Shown here: piece after piece, positions 18,768 through 27,448 of the stretch
Numbering within the stretch: position 1 is the first letter of the stretch
Layout: each line of letters starts with the position of its first letter
Assembly: GCF_020217465.1 (NCBI RefSeq)
Contig: NZ_CP084115.1
Coordinates: 310,001 to 374,000, forward strand
DNA: 64,000 nucleotides
Source: Cobetia amphilecti
GTDB lineage: Bacteria > Pseudomonadota > Gammaproteobacteria > Pseudomonadales > Halomonadaceae
Reading direction: 5' to 3'
Position numbers and translations under genes: made by a program
Notes under the pieces: model-generated
Databases searched by the model: none
What the model was told of the DNA's origin: nothing
Seen by the model: only the letters and a program-made list of their open reading frames with translations

Positions 18768-19238
18768 TCAGCTGACGCCCTTGAGCTGATGCGAGCGCAC
18801 GGCATAGCCGCGTGACTTGTAGGTGCGCCAGCATTCGCGTTTGGTGACCAGAACATCCTGATGCTGATTGATGATCTCGGCGACGCGCTCGAAGCGTGAG
18901 AACCACTCGGGAATCTCGGGGTGCAGGTTGAGCAGCGCCTCGATACCCGGCGCCGGGGCGTCCTGCCAGCCGATGGTGACCGGCGGGCGCGGCACGTCAT
19001 CGGCGTGTTCGGCCTCGCGGGCGGCCATGTCGAGATCGATATCCAGCGCATGGGGCACGAAGCTTTCCGGGCGGAACTGCCACAGATGCTCATCGAACTG
19101 ACGCGCCATCGCCTCGTCCTCGACATGCACATGCAGGCGAAAGCCCTTGGCGTGGATGGTCTCGGCCAGCCGGCAGGCGAATTCCAGCCGGGCTTCCAGC
19201 GTGGTGTCGGGCAGGATGTAGAAGTCGATCTGGGTCAT
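18768..19238 (-). CDS. holC: DNA polymerase III chi subunit
   Basis: 156 residues beginning MTQIDFYILPDTTLEARL, characteristic of HolC. Chi joins psi in the clamp-loader complex and links it to SSB. The central LPD, HVHVEDEAMARQFDEHLWQF and PVTIGWQ patterns match the family. It is somewhat longer than E. coli chi (147). The start ATG at 19238 is the one that gives the family N-terminus. It lies in a pepA-ilvE-holC-...-valS order; the usual order is pepA-holC-valS. The stop is only 15 bp from the end of the converging kinase gene. Confidence 0.92.
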   Translation of the reverse strand: MTQIDFYILPDTTLEARLEFACRLAETIHAKGFRLHVHVEDEAMARQFDEHLWQFRPESFVPHALDIDLDMAAREAEHADDVPRPPVTIGWQDAPAPGIEALLNLHPEIPEWFSRFERVAEIINQHQDVLVTKRECWRTYKSRGYAVRSHQLKGVS

Positions 19239-19352
19239 GGGCACCGCTCGGGCAAGGAATTCTCGAGCGCTCAGGATACCGCACTCGCCGCGCGGCTTCG
19301 ATGCAGCCTGCCTCCCGTGACATTTTTCCGCAGTCAGATATCCGTGCGCCAG

Positions 19353-19394
19353 AAACCCCAAGGCCCGCCTCTTTCGAGGCGGGCCTTGGGGTTT
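19353..19394 (-). terminator. Strong terminator downstream of ilvE
   Basis: A perfect 19-bp stem (19353-19371 with 19376-19394, core CCAAGGCCCGCCTC) with a 4-base loop TTTC on the plus strand. It lies between the ilvE stop and the holC start, so holC is probably transcribed separately. T residues flank it on both strands. Confidence 0.85.
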
Positions 19395-19472
19395 TGGTCA
19401 TCCTTCAAGCCACAGGGGCAGGCTCGAGGGCTTGTTCCCGTGCACTGATACCAGAGCACTTATTTCAGCCAC

Positions 19473-20567
19473 CTATGCCAGGCGCGTCATCCAGCCACGC
19501 GTGTCTTCGGCGCGACCGTATTGCAGATCCAGCAGCTGGCTGCGCAGACGCATGGCGACATCACCGGCGTTGGCGGTCAGGTCGAGGCGGCCTTCTTCAC
19601 TGACCAGCTCGCCCACCGGCGTGATGACGGCAGCGGTACCGCAGGCGAACACCTCGGTGATCTCGCCGGAGGCGATGCCTTCACGCCACTCGTCGATGCT
19701 GATAGGGCGCTCTTCCGGCGTCAGGCCCAGATCGGTCGCCATGGTCAGGATGGAGTCACGGGTGACACCTTCCAGAATGGTGCCGGTCAGGCGCGGCGTG
19801 ACCAGACGGCCGTCCTTGAAGACGAAGAACAGGTTCATGCCGCCCAATTCCTCGACCCACTTGTTCTCGGCGGCGTCCAGGAACACGACCTGGTCACAGC
19901 CATTGGCGGAAGCTTCGCTCTGCGCGGCCAGTGAGCCCGCGTAGTTGCCGCCGCACTTGGCGAAACCGGTACCGCCGGCGGCCGCACGGTTGTAGTGCGA
20001 GGACAGCCAGATGGAGACCGGCTTGATGCCGCCCTTGAAGTAGGCCGCCACCGGTGAGGCGATCACGTAGTAATCGACTTCACGCGACGGACGCACGCCG
20101 AGGAAGGCTTCACTGGCGATCATGAACGGGCGCAGATAGAGGCTGCATTCGTCACTGACGCTGGCCGGAGTCGGCACCCAGGCGCTGTCCTGCGCGAGCA
20201 GGGCCTTGAGCGAGCCGACGAAGTCCTCGTCGGACAGCTCCGGCAGTGCCAGACGGCGGGCGGAGTTGCGGAAACGTGCGGCGTTCTTCTCGGGGCGGAA
20301 GGTCCACACCGAGCCGTCTTCATGACGGTAGGCCTTGATGCCTTCGAAGATTTCCTGGGCGTAGTGCAGTACCGAGGCGGCGGGGTCGAGGCTCAGCGGG
20401 CCGTAGGGGCGGACTTCATGGCCGTGCCAGCCGCCGTCGGCGGTCCAGCGTACATGGGCCATGTGATCGCTGAAGTGACGGCCGAAGCCGGGATTGGCCA
20501 GAATGGTGTCACGAACGGCAGCATCCGCCGGTTGCGTGGACGCGCGGACGTCGAAGCCTTTGGTCAC
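19473..20567 (-). CDS. ilvE: Branched-chain amino acid aminotransferase
   Basis: 364 residues, the long BCAT form found in eukaryotes and some bacteria rather than the about 309-residue E. coli IlvE. Key segments are HYAQEIFEGIKAYR, RPEKNAARFRNSARRL, the PLP lysine Lys204 in GFAKCGGNYAGSLAAQ, and VEELGGMNLFFVF. It transfers the amino group between glutamate and the keto acids of leucine, isoleucine and valine. It lies between pepA and holC on the same strand with a terminator after it, and a 146-bp gap with a hairpin separates it from pepA. Confidence 0.95.
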   Translation of the reverse strand: MTKGFDVRASTQPADAAVRDTILANPGFGRHFSDHMAHVRWTADGGWHGHEVRPYGPLSLDPAASVLHYAQEIFEGIKAYRHEDGSVWTFRPEKNAARFRNSARRLALPELSDEDFVGSLKALLAQDSAWVPTPASVSDECSLYLRPFMIASEAFLGVRPSREVDYYVIASPVAAYFKGGIKPVSIWLSSHYNRAAAGGTGFAKCGGNYAGSLAAQSEASANGCDQVVFLDAAENKWVEELGGMNLFFVFKDGRLVTPRLTGTILEGVTRDSILTMATDLGLTPEERPISIDEWREGIASGEITEVFACGTAAVITPVGELVSEEGRLDLTANAGDVAMRLRSQLLDLQYGRAEDTRGWMTRLA

Positions 20568-20589
20568 GTGGGTGTCTCCGTAGCAGCGA

Positions 20590-20616
20590 GACCCCCGACG
20601 CGGAACGCCGGGGGTC
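20590..20616 (-). other. Hairpin in the ilvE upstream leader
   Basis: An 8-bp perfect stem (GACCCCCG / CGGGGGTC) with an 11-base loop lies 23 bp upstream of the ilvE start. Read on the plus strand it is followed by ATTTTT, on the minus strand it is not, so it is more likely a leader hairpin or pepA 3' processing site than a terminator. No leader peptide rich in Leu/Ile/Val is evident. Confidence 0.4.
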
Positions 20617-20712
20617 GAATCATTTTTATAGGACCTCTCGGGTCAGCGGTGCCGAGTGGCGTCGCGACCCGCGTGTCTCAACGCTAGCACGCTATCGAGA
20701 GCATGCGAAGCC

Positions 20713-22233
20713 TCAGACGGTCTCTTCCTGCGGGGCGCTGAGTTCCGCTTCGCGATCCAGCAGGTATTGGGTCAGAAGGCCCACCGGGCGGCCGCTGGCG
20801 CCTTTCTGCTTGCCGGACATCCAGGCGGTGCCGGCGATGTCCAGATGCGCCCACGGGAATGTGTCCGCGAAGCGGGACAGGAAGCAACCTGCGGTGATCA
20901 TGCCGGCTTCGCGACCGCCGATGTTGGCGATGTCGGCGAAGTTGGAATCCAGCTGCGTCTGATACTCGTCCCACAGCGGCATGTGCCAGGCGCGGTCCCA
21001 GGCTTCTTCGCCGGCGTCGAGCAGGTCGAGCGCCAGGTCATCATCGTTGGAGATCAGACCGGTGGCGTGATTGCCCAGCGCGATGACGCAGGCGCCGGTC
21101 AGGGTGGCGATGTCGACGACGCTGGCCGGCTCGAAGCGCTCGGCGTAGGTCAGCGCATCACACAGCACCAGACGGCCTTCGGCGTCGGTGTTGAGGACTT
21201 CGACGGTCAGGCCCTTCAGGGTCTTGATGATGTCGCCCGGCTTGGTAGCGCGGCCGTCCGGCATGTTCTCGGCGCTGGCCACGATGGCCACCACGTTGAG
21301 CTTGGGCTTGAGTTCCAGCACGGTGCGCATGGTGCCGAACACGCTGGCCGCGCCGCCCATGTCGTACTTCATCTCGTCCATGCCGGCGCCCGGCTTGAGC
21401 GAGATGCCGCCGGTATCGAAGGTGATGCCCTTGCCGACCAGCACGTGCGGGGCTTCGTTCTCGTCTTCCGCGCCGCGGTATTCCATCACGATCAGGCGGC
21501 TCGGCTCTTCACTGCCGCGGCCGACCGACAGCAGGGACAGGGCGCCGAGCTCCTCGAGCTCTTCCTCGCCGAGCACGGTCACTTTCAGGGCGCCATCGGA
21601 GGCAGCACCCAGTTGCTCGGCACGCTCGCCGAGGTAGCGCGGCGTGCAGATGTTGCCCGGCAGATTGCCCAGCGTGCGCGCTTCATTGACGCCCATGCCG
21701 ATGGCGGCACCGACGCGCAGGCCGGCTTCCAGTTCGGCCTGACGCTGCTTGTCGGCACTAACCACGCTCAGGCGGGTCAGAGAGACGGGCTCGCCCGGCT
21801 TGCTCTTCATCTCGGTGAAGCGATAGGCAGTGCGCAGCGCGCTCTCGGCGATCATGCGCGCCATCCAGTCAGCCTCGCGCAGCTCGAGATTCAGCTCGAG
21901 GCCAGCGAAGGCCGCGTCTTCGATGGGCAGCTTGAGCAGAGCGGTCATGGCGGCGTCGAGGCCACGCTTGTAACGGCTTTCGTCGAGCTTTTCCTCACTG
22001 CCGAAACCGGCCAGCAGCAGGCGCTGAGCGCCGAGGCCCGGAGCGAAGGGCACCAGCAGGGTATTGCCGAGCTCGGGCTTGAAGTCGCCGCGCTCGATCA
22101 GCTGGGAAATCAGCTTCTCGCTGGCATCGTCGAGTCGTGCCGCAGCACCGGTGAGGTCGCCCTCGATGACAGGTACCACGATGCAGGCGGTTTCAAGCTG
22201 GGCCGGATTGGCAGTGACTACAGGAAATTCCAT
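20713..22233 (-). CDS. pepA: Leucyl aminopeptidase (cytosol aminopeptidase)
   Basis: 506 residues in the M17 family. The catalytic domain carries the signature NTDAEGRLVL, with metal ligands in GITFDTGGISLKP and MKYDMGGAASVFG. It removes N-terminal residues from peptides; in E. coli the same protein also binds DNA in carAB regulation and plasmid recombination. The start MEFPVVTANP at 22233 has GGAG just upstream; a longer frame to 22335 lacks family similarity. It is divergent from lptF, a conserved arrangement. Confidence 0.96.
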   Translation of the reverse strand: MEFPVVTANPAQLETACIVVPVIEGDLTGAAARLDDASEKLISQLIERGDFKPELGNTLLVPFAPGLGAQRLLLAGFGSEEKLDESRYKRGLDAAMTALLKLPIEDAAFAGLELNLELREADWMARMIAESALRTAYRFTEMKSKPGEPVSLTRLSVVSADKQRQAELEAGLRVGAAIGMGVNEARTLGNLPGNICTPRYLGERAEQLGAASDGALKVTVLGEEELEELGALSLLSVGRGSEEPSRLIVMEYRGAEDENEAPHVLVGKGITFDTGGISLKPGAGMDEMKYDMGGAASVFGTMRTVLELKPKLNVVAIVASAENMPDGRATKPGDIIKTLKGLTVEVLNTDAEGRLVLCDALTYAERFEPASVVDIATLTGACVIALGNHATGLISNDDDLALDLLDAGEEAWDRAWHMPLWDEYQTQLDSNFADIANIGGREAGMITAGCFLSRFADTFPWAHLDIAGTAWMSGKQKGASGRPVGLLTQYLLDREAELSAPQEETV

Positions 22234-22645
22234 GGCAACTCCACGCGCGCGAGTGAGGGTACGAAGATGAACAGTACAAGGATGAAGGATGTCGTCAGGC
22301 CAGGCGTGCCCGGCTCGCGGCGACATCGGGGTCATGGTCTGGATGGGGGCGCAGACCGCTCATGACAAGCTGAGCTGGCATGCACGAGTGAGGGCAGTCC
22401 ATCATGTCAGGCTGTCCACGTGCAATGCCTGGAGCCGCGACAAGGCAGCATCCTTTCTGGATAATGCTGCTGCATGAGGGGGAGCCGCTCCCGTCCAGTC
22501 TTCAGACCCGTGCCGCCAGTGTACGCAAAGGCTGCGCACCATGCATGAGGGGGATGATGCCTTCATGTGATCACGACCATTCCTCCACCGGCTATCATCG
22601 ATCTGGTCAACACGCTCGCTTGCGAGCGGGAAACAGGAGTTCCAC
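22234..22645. other. Divergent promoter region between pepA and lptF
   Basis: 412 bp with no gene that I can support. It must contain the promoters of pepA and of the essential lptFG operon. I do not see a convincing -35/-10 pair. Confidence 0.5.
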
Positions 22646-23740
22646 TTGATCATCTTCCGCTACCTGACACGCGAGATACTCACCACCATGGCCGCCGTGG
22701 CCGGGGTGCTGATGCTTGTCATCATGGGCAGCCGATTCATCCGCTATTTCAGTGATGCGGCGGAGGGGGATTTCCCGGCGTCGATACTCGGCAGCCTGAT
22801 GCTCTATCACCTGCCGGGTTTCTTTGAACTGCTGCTGCCGCTGTCCTTCTTCCTCGCCGTGTTGCTGGCCTTCGGTCAGCTGTACATGAACAGCGAGATC
22901 ACCGTGTTGGTCGCCTGTGGCGTCGGCCCGGAGCGCCTGCTGCGTGTCACCCTGCTGCCGGCGCTGTTGATCACGGCGCTGGTCGCGGCCTGCAGCCTCT
23001 ATCTGACGCCTGCCGGCGCACTCAAGAATGAGCTGTTGCTCGAGCAGCAGAAGCAGAAGACCGACTTCTCGATTCTCGGCGCGGGACGCTTCCAGGAGAT
23101 CGGCAATCGCACCGTCTATGCCGAGAGCATGAGCGATGACAACAGCGAGCTGGAAAACGTCTTCATCGCCGAGGCAGGTGACAGCAATGCCGCCAGCACG
23201 CCCGATAGCGAACCGAGCCAATCGGTGGTGCGCGCCGAGCGTGCCTTCCAGGAAGTCAGCCCCGAGACCGGCAGCCGCTATCTGGTGTTGAGCGACGGCA
23301 CGCGCTACGGGGTGGAGCCGGGCAAGGCGATCGCCCAGCGACTGGGCTTTGATCGTTACGGCGTGCGCATCACCGAGGGGCAGGACGCCGCGGCCCTCAA
23401 GGAGGACATCGAGCTTGCGACCACGGCGCAGCTCTGGGCTTCCGATCTCCCGGAGGCCAAGGCCCAGCTGCAGTGGCGCATCTCGCTGCCGTTGATGGTG
23501 CCGATCCTGATGCTGATCGGCCTGCCGCTGGCACGCGTCAATCCGCGTCAGGGGCGTTTCGCGCGTCTGCTGCCGGCCATCTTCGTGCACATCACCTATC
23601 TCAGCCTGTTGATCGCGGCGCAGAATGCCGTCGCATCCGAGAAGTACCCGGCCGCCATCGGCCTGTGGCCCATTCACGGCGTCTATCTGGCGCTCGGCAT
23701 CTGGCTGAGCTGGCGCGACAACCGCGGAGGTGGCCGCTGA
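22646..23740 (+). CDS. lptF: LPS export ABC transporter permease LptF
   Basis: 364 residues beginning MIIFRYLTREILTTMAAVAG, typical of LptF (YjgP). Three membrane helices precede and three follow a periplasmic beta-jellyroll domain (about 125-260). With LptG and the LptB ATPase it extracts LPS from the inner membrane and feeds it to the LptC-A-DE bridge. The start codon is TTG at 22646 with AGGAG 6 bases upstream, and no ATG fits. The periplasmic part carries an extra Ser/Pro-rich loop (NAASTPDSEPSQSV). Its stop overlaps the lptG start. Confidence 0.95.
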   Translation: MIIFRYLTREILTTMAAVAGVLMLVIMGSRFIRYFSDAAEGDFPASILGSLMLYHLPGFFELLLPLSFFLAVLLAFGQLYMNSEITVLVACGVGPERLLRVTLLPALLITALVAACSLYLTPAGALKNELLLEQQKQKTDFSILGAGRFQEIGNRTVYAESMSDDNSELENVFIAEAGDSNAASTPDSEPSQSVVRAERAFQEVSPETGSRYLVLSDGTRYGVEPGKAIAQRLGFDRYGVRITEGQDAAALKEDIELATTAQLWASDLPEAKAQLQWRISLPLMVPILMLIGLPLARVNPRQGRFARLLPAIFVHITYLSLLIAAQNAVASEKYPAAIGLWPIHGVYLALGIWLSWRDNRGGGR

Positions 23741-24822
23741 TGCTGCTTGATCGTCTCGACCGTTACATCGCCCGCAATGTGCTGGTGGCCATGCTGGTGG
23801 TGCAGGTACTGATTCTCGGGCTCGACCTGATGATCACCTACATCAATGATCTGGGGGACGTGAAAGGCGACTACGGCGCCTTTGAAGTACTCCTCTATCT
23901 GCTGATGCGTCTGCCATCGCGCTTCTACGAATTCGTGCCGGTTGGCGTACTGCTGGGCGCCCTGATCGGGCTGGGCAGCATGGCCTCGAGCAATGAGCTG
24001 ACCATCATGCGCGCCGCCGGTCGTTCACTGACGCGCATTCTGTGGGGCGTGATGAAGCCGCTGGGGCTGGTCATCGCCATCACCATGGCGGTCGGTGAAT
24101 ATGTCGCCCCCGTTACCGAACTGCAGGCCGACGCCTGGCGCGCCGAGAAGCAGCAGGGCGCAGGCGCCGTCTATGCCGAGGGTGGCGGCTGGCAGCGCGA
24201 GGGCAACGACTACTACCGATTCGGCTCGATACGCAGCGATGATGTGGTGCTCAACGTCACCCGCTATCGCTTCGATGACGAGCGCCATCTGACCCAGGCG
24301 CTCTACGCCAGGCGCGCCGTCTGGCAGGACGATGGCTGGACGCTGGAGGCGGTGCAGACCACCACCTTCGAGTCCCAGAATGGCGAGCCGAGCGCCACCA
24401 CGGTGGCTCAGCAGGAGACCCGCGAGTGGGACACCCAGCTGACGCCGGACCTGCTCAAGCTGGTCATCAGCGACCCCAAGCAGCAGTCAGCCTCCGACTT
24501 GTGGCGCTATTCCCGCTACCTGCAGGACCAGGGGCTGTCGGCCAATCAGCCGCTGCTCTACTTCTGGCAGAAGATTCTGCAGCCGCTGACGCTGGCGGCG
24601 CTGGTGCTGGTGGCCGCCTCCTTCGTCTTCGGGCCCTTGCGCACGGTGGCGGCGGGGACACGGGTCTTCTACGGCATCGTGGTCGGCCTGCTGTTCAAGT
24701 ATCTGCAGGACCTGCTCGCCCCGGCTTCGGTGGTGTTCGGCTTCGCGCCCATCTGGGCGGTGCTGGCGCCGATGCTGGCCTGTTATGTGATCGGCCTGCT
24801 GCTGATCCGGCGCAGTGGCTAA
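23740..24822 (+). CDS. lptG: LPS export ABC transporter permease LptG
   Basis: 360 residues with the LptG pattern MLLDRLDRYIARNVLVAMLVV, FYEFVPVGVLLGALIGLGSMASSNEL near 65-90, a central periplasmic domain, and C-terminal helices (FVFGPLRTVAAGTRVFYGI). It is the partner of LptF in the LptB2FG transporter. It begins at an ATGA overlap with lptF, so translation is coupled. Confidence 0.95.
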   Translation: MLLDRLDRYIARNVLVAMLVVQVLILGLDLMITYINDLGDVKGDYGAFEVLLYLLMRLPSRFYEFVPVGVLLGALIGLGSMASSNELTIMRAAGRSLTRILWGVMKPLGLVIAITMAVGEYVAPVTELQADAWRAEKQQGAGAVYAEGGGWQREGNDYYRFGSIRSDDVVLNVTRYRFDDERHLTQALYARRAVWQDDGWTLEAVQTTTFESQNGEPSATTVAQQETREWDTQLTPDLLKLVISDPKQQSASDLWRYSRYLQDQGLSANQPLLYFWQKILQPLTLAALVLVAASFVFGPLRTVAAGTRVFYGIVVGLLFKYLQDLLAPASVVFGFAPIWAVLAPMLACYVIGLLLIRRSG

Positions 24823-25279
24823 GGGCGCCCCGCACTCTCGCCGCCGTCTCGACCCGCAGGGTGCGCGCCCTGCGGGCCTGATGCGGCGTCTGGGCGGCGT
24901 GGTCTATGACGCCTTCCTCGTGATGGCGTTGTTGATCGTGCTGGGTTTCATCGGGGTTGCCGTCAATGGCGGTGAGGCCAATCAGTCACCGCTGTTCCGC
25001 AGTCTGTTGCTGGTGGCGATGTTCGCCTTCTTCGGCGGCTGCTGGAGCCGCAGTGGCATGACGCTGGGCATGCAGGCCTGGCGGCTGCGCATCGAGACGC
25101 CACAGGGTCATGTCCCGACGCTGCAGCAGTGCCTGATACGCTTCGTGGTTGCCGGGCTGTCATTGGGCGCCTGCGGGCTGGGGTACGTCTGGCAGCTGTG
25201 GGACCCTGAGCAGCGCAGCTGGCAGGACATCGCCTCCGGCACTCGTGTGGTGGTGGTGCCCAAGCTGCGGCGCGAGTGA
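24815..25279 (+). CDS. RDD family membrane protein
   Basis: 154 residues. After a basic lead comes RRLGGVVYDAFLVMALL, where the usual RDD Arg-Asp pattern is recognisable, then membrane helices at about 32-55 and 62-80, and WRLRIETPQGHVPTLQQCLIRFVV. The function of RDD proteins is poorly known. The GTG start at 24815 overlaps the last codons of lptG by 8 bases, so it is the third gene of the lptFG operon; ATG 24881 (MRRLGGVVYD) is a possible alternative start. Confidence 0.8.
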   Translation: MAKGAPHSRRRLDPQGARPAGLMRRLGGVVYDAFLVMALLIVLGFIGVAVNGGEANQSPLFRSLLLVAMFAFFGGCWSRSGMTLGMQAWRLRIETPQGHVPTLQQCLIRFVVAGLSLGACGLGYVWQLWDPEQRSWQDIASGTRVVVVPKLRRE

Positions 25280-25298
25280 GGCACCGTGCATGAAGACA

Positions 25299-25330
25299 GT
25301 GACCTCAGCCAGACGTGATCTCAGCCAGAT
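25299..25330 (+). repeat. Two 16-bp tandem repeats after the RDD gene
   Basis: GTGACCTCAGCCAGAC and GTGATCTCAGCCAGAT (14 of 16 identical) lie between the stop codon and the terminator. Confidence 0.75.
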
Positions 25331-25374
25331 AAAAAAACGCCCCGCCAGTCGATGACTGGCGGGGCGTTGTGTTT
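25331..25374. terminator. Bidirectional terminator, lptFG operon and converging gene
   Basis: A 15-bp perfect stem (AACGCCCCGCCAGTC and its complement, 25336-25350 with 25354-25368). Seven A on the left make a strong T-run for the minus strand; the plus side has a split T-run. Confidence 0.9.
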
Positions 25375-25394
25375 TCCGCGAGTGCAGGGCGTGA

Positions 25395-26219
25395 TCAGAC
25401 GCCCAGCAGGCCATCCAGGCGCGTGATGATGCGTTCCACGCTGGTGCGTGACACCACCAGGCTGTCTTCCTGTGCCGCCGTCTCGGGCAGCTCGCGCGGC
25501 AGGTCGATCACCGCGGTACCCATGCCTTCCAGACGCACGCCCTCGCGATAGCGCACGAAGGACAGCTGACCGATCGGACGCTGGCCATCGTGATCGAGGC
25601 GCGCCAGACGCGTGAAGGCACTGACGGTATCGAGCACCGGCGCGCTGGTCAGCGGCAGGTGCGTCAGGCGCCATGCCAGCCAGCCATCGATGTCGACGGC
25701 TTCATCGCGCAGGGTGGCGAACCAGTGACGCGCCTGATCCAGGCGGTAGCGAGCACGGCCCTGCTTGTCGAGCCACAGCACGTCGGCGCTGGCTTGGCGC
25801 GGGCTTTCCAGCTCGCCCGGCAGGTACAGCCAGGATTCGGTCAGGCGCTGCAGGGCGCCCGGCAGCGGCTCATCCAGGGTGCGCTCATTGAGGGAGTCCA
25901 GCGCCGCGCTCAGGTCGCCCTGTTCCGTGCTCTCGCCGGTGTTGGAGTAACCGACGTTGTAGCGCCAGACACGGTCGGAAATTTCCTGGGTGACCACGTG
26001 GTCATGGGGCAGAGCGATATGGCTCATCAGTTCACGCGCGTTGCAATGCTCATCCACCAGGCCTTCACGGCGGGCTTCACGATAGAGATTGCGCAGCAGC
26101 GGGGTCAGCGGCAGACGGTGGTGGTCACCGAAGCAGCTGCCGGCGTCGCGGACGGCGTCCAGATCAAGTGGCAGGTGGGACGTGGCGTGATGATCGGCGG
26201 TGGCGAGTTGTACTGACAT
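25395..26219 (-). CDS. Conserved-looking protein of unknown function
   Basis: 274 residues, soluble, no signal peptide or membrane helix. I do not recognise the family. The codon use and GC content match the neighbours, so it is a real gene. The region around residues 70-125 (LTPLLRNLYREARREGLVDE, HCNARELMSHIALPHDHVVTQE) looks helical and histidine-containing; the last third has FVRYREGVRLEGMGTAVIDL. The start MSVQLATADH at 26219 is chosen because AAGGAG lies 9 bases upstream; a longer frame to 26423 runs through a better small ORF. It ends at a strong terminator. Confidence 0.7.
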   Translation of the reverse strand: MSVQLATADHHATSHLPLDLDAVRDAGSCFGDHHRLPLTPLLRNLYREARREGLVDEHCNARELMSHIALPHDHVVTQEISDRVWRYNVGYSNTGESTEQGDLSAALDSLNERTLDEPLPGALQRLTESWLYLPGELESPRQASADVLWLDKQGRARYRLDQARHWFATLRDEAVDIDGWLAWRLTHLPLTSAPVLDTVSAFTRLARLDHDGQRPIGQLSFVRYREGVRLEGMGTAVIDLPRELPETAAQEDSLVVSRTSVERIITRLDGLLGV

Positions 26220-26290
26220 GATATCGGGCTCCTTGCGGATTGGCGTTCGGAAATCGGCAGATAGGGCAACAGCAGACGGATTCAGGCCGG

Positions 26291-26386
26291 TCACGGCTTC
26301 AGCATGGCGCCCATCATCGGCATGCCGATGCGGGTCATGGCCATGAGGAGGCGGAGCGACGGAATCTCTTGCAGTGTCCTGTTCAT
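26291..26386 (-). CDS. Possible 31-residue small protein upstream of the unknown gene
   Basis: The ATG at 26386 has AGGAAAG 4-5 bases upstream, a good ribosome site. The product is MNRTLQEIPSLRLLMAMTRI followed by GMPMMGAMLKP, with eight methionines. The stop is 71 bp before the start of the 274-residue gene, so the two could be one transcript. The methionine-rich end might bind metal or simply be chance. No coding statistic can be applied to so short a frame. Confidence 0.4.
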   Translation of the reverse strand: MNRTLQEIPSLRLLMAMTRIGMPMMGAMLKP

Positions 26387-26836
26387 GTTCTTTCCTGATT
26401 GCCTGGCGGGGCGTGGCAGTCATTTGCCTTCATCGTGACGCGGCGCTTCCCGTGAGCGAGGAGCTGGGCTGCGTTCGAGTGACCCGCCTGAGTGATCGGC
26501 TAGCGATGACTCATTATGTTTTGGTGCGATTGTTTTTCGAATTGCATAAAAAATCGTTATACATACTAGCGGCCTCGTGTGAAATCGCAACCCTAGCTTT
26601 CTGTCAGCCACGGGCCATCATTCTTTATACGGTGCTGGCTTTCCCCACGGCAATCGCTTTGTGAGGCTGATATGGCTTGCTTATGACATCGTGTGTTCCG
26701 CAACCGCAAACCGGCCAGAAATCGCCTCGCTAAGTATTTGATATAACGTGTGAATGAGAATTTTTTGCAGTCAGGTGTTGCGCATGTTTCTGCGAATCAT
26801 TTACATTTGTCTCACTTGGAGTGAGCGAGGTGAGCC
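26387..26836. other. AT-rich intergenic region with bfd control sites
   Basis: This 450-bp region is clearly richer in A and T than its surroundings. It holds the promoter(s) of the minus-strand gene pair (for example a CATAAT near 26513-26525 on that strand) and the bfd promoter. No gene is supported. Confidence 0.45.
26779..26808 (+). promoter_or_regulatory. bfd promoter with Fur-box candidate
   Basis: TTGCGC (26779-26784) and TACATT (26803-26808) are spaced by 18 bp. The overlapping TGCGAATCATTTACA (26791-26805) matches 11 of the 14 defined positions of the 7-1-7 Fur consensus. A second weaker match (GTGAATGAGAAT) lies at about 26749. Iron repression of bfd by Fur is known in other gammaproteobacteria. 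Confidence 0.45.
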
Positions 26837-27040
26837 ATGTACGTCTGTCTGTGCAAAGGTGTGTCAGACCACAAGATCCGCGAAGTCGTGGAACAGGGAG
26901 CGCGCAGCTTCCGCGAAGTCCGTGAGCAGACCGGCTGCGCGACCCAGTGCGGCAAATGTGCCTGCATGGCCAAGACCATCACTCGCGAAGCGGTTGCGCG
27001 TGAAATGATGCCGGCAGAGGATCTCGCCTACGCGGTGTGA
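26837..27040 (+). CDS. bfd: Bacterioferritin-associated ferredoxin
   Basis: 67 residues with the Bfd cluster ligands Cys4, Cys6, Cys38 and Cys41 (MYVCLCKG...TQCGKCAC). The [2Fe-2S] protein docks on bacterioferritin and passes electrons to release stored iron. Extra cysteines at 34 and 43 are present. GAGGTGA precedes the ATG. bfr lies 400 bp downstream with its own leader after a terminator. Confidence 0.95.
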   Translation: MYVCLCKGVSDHKIREVVEQGARSFREVREQTGCATQCGKCACMAKTITREAVAREMMPAEDLAYAV

Positions 27041-27160
27041 TGCAGGCTCGAGCCGAGGCTCGCCTGCCGGCGACTGACACTCCAGTCGCCGCCCAGTCGC
27101 CGCGCTGCCCAGCTGCGTGATCTGTTCTCGTCGACTCCCGGCAAGTGCTCGCTTGCCTGA

Positions 27161-27200
27161 CGCCCGCCATCTGGTCTCAAGACCGGGTGGCGGGTGTTTT
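27161..27200 (+). terminator. Terminator after bfd
   Basis: A 16-bp stem with three G-T pairs (27161-27176 with 27181-27196), loop TCAA and TTTT. The remaining bases to the bfr start at 27449 hold its promoter, which is not clearly visible; no gene is seen there. Confidence 0.7.
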
Positions 27201-27448
27201 CGTATGGGCGCCAGGCAATCCGGTGTCGGTCGCCACATGACAACGCGGATACCAATCCTTCCCATTTGCGCCTAAAAGTCGATAACTTGTTGGTATGTCT
27301 CGAAAAATTCATGTTTTTGCGCCATACTTGCCGCACCTGATCGATAGGGCACGCCTGACGTGCCCGCGCTGCGGCTGATGCATGCCGTCATCAGGCGCAG
27401 CACAGAACCTGACGCAAGCAGCAACCCTGACAAGAGAGGAATGGCGAC

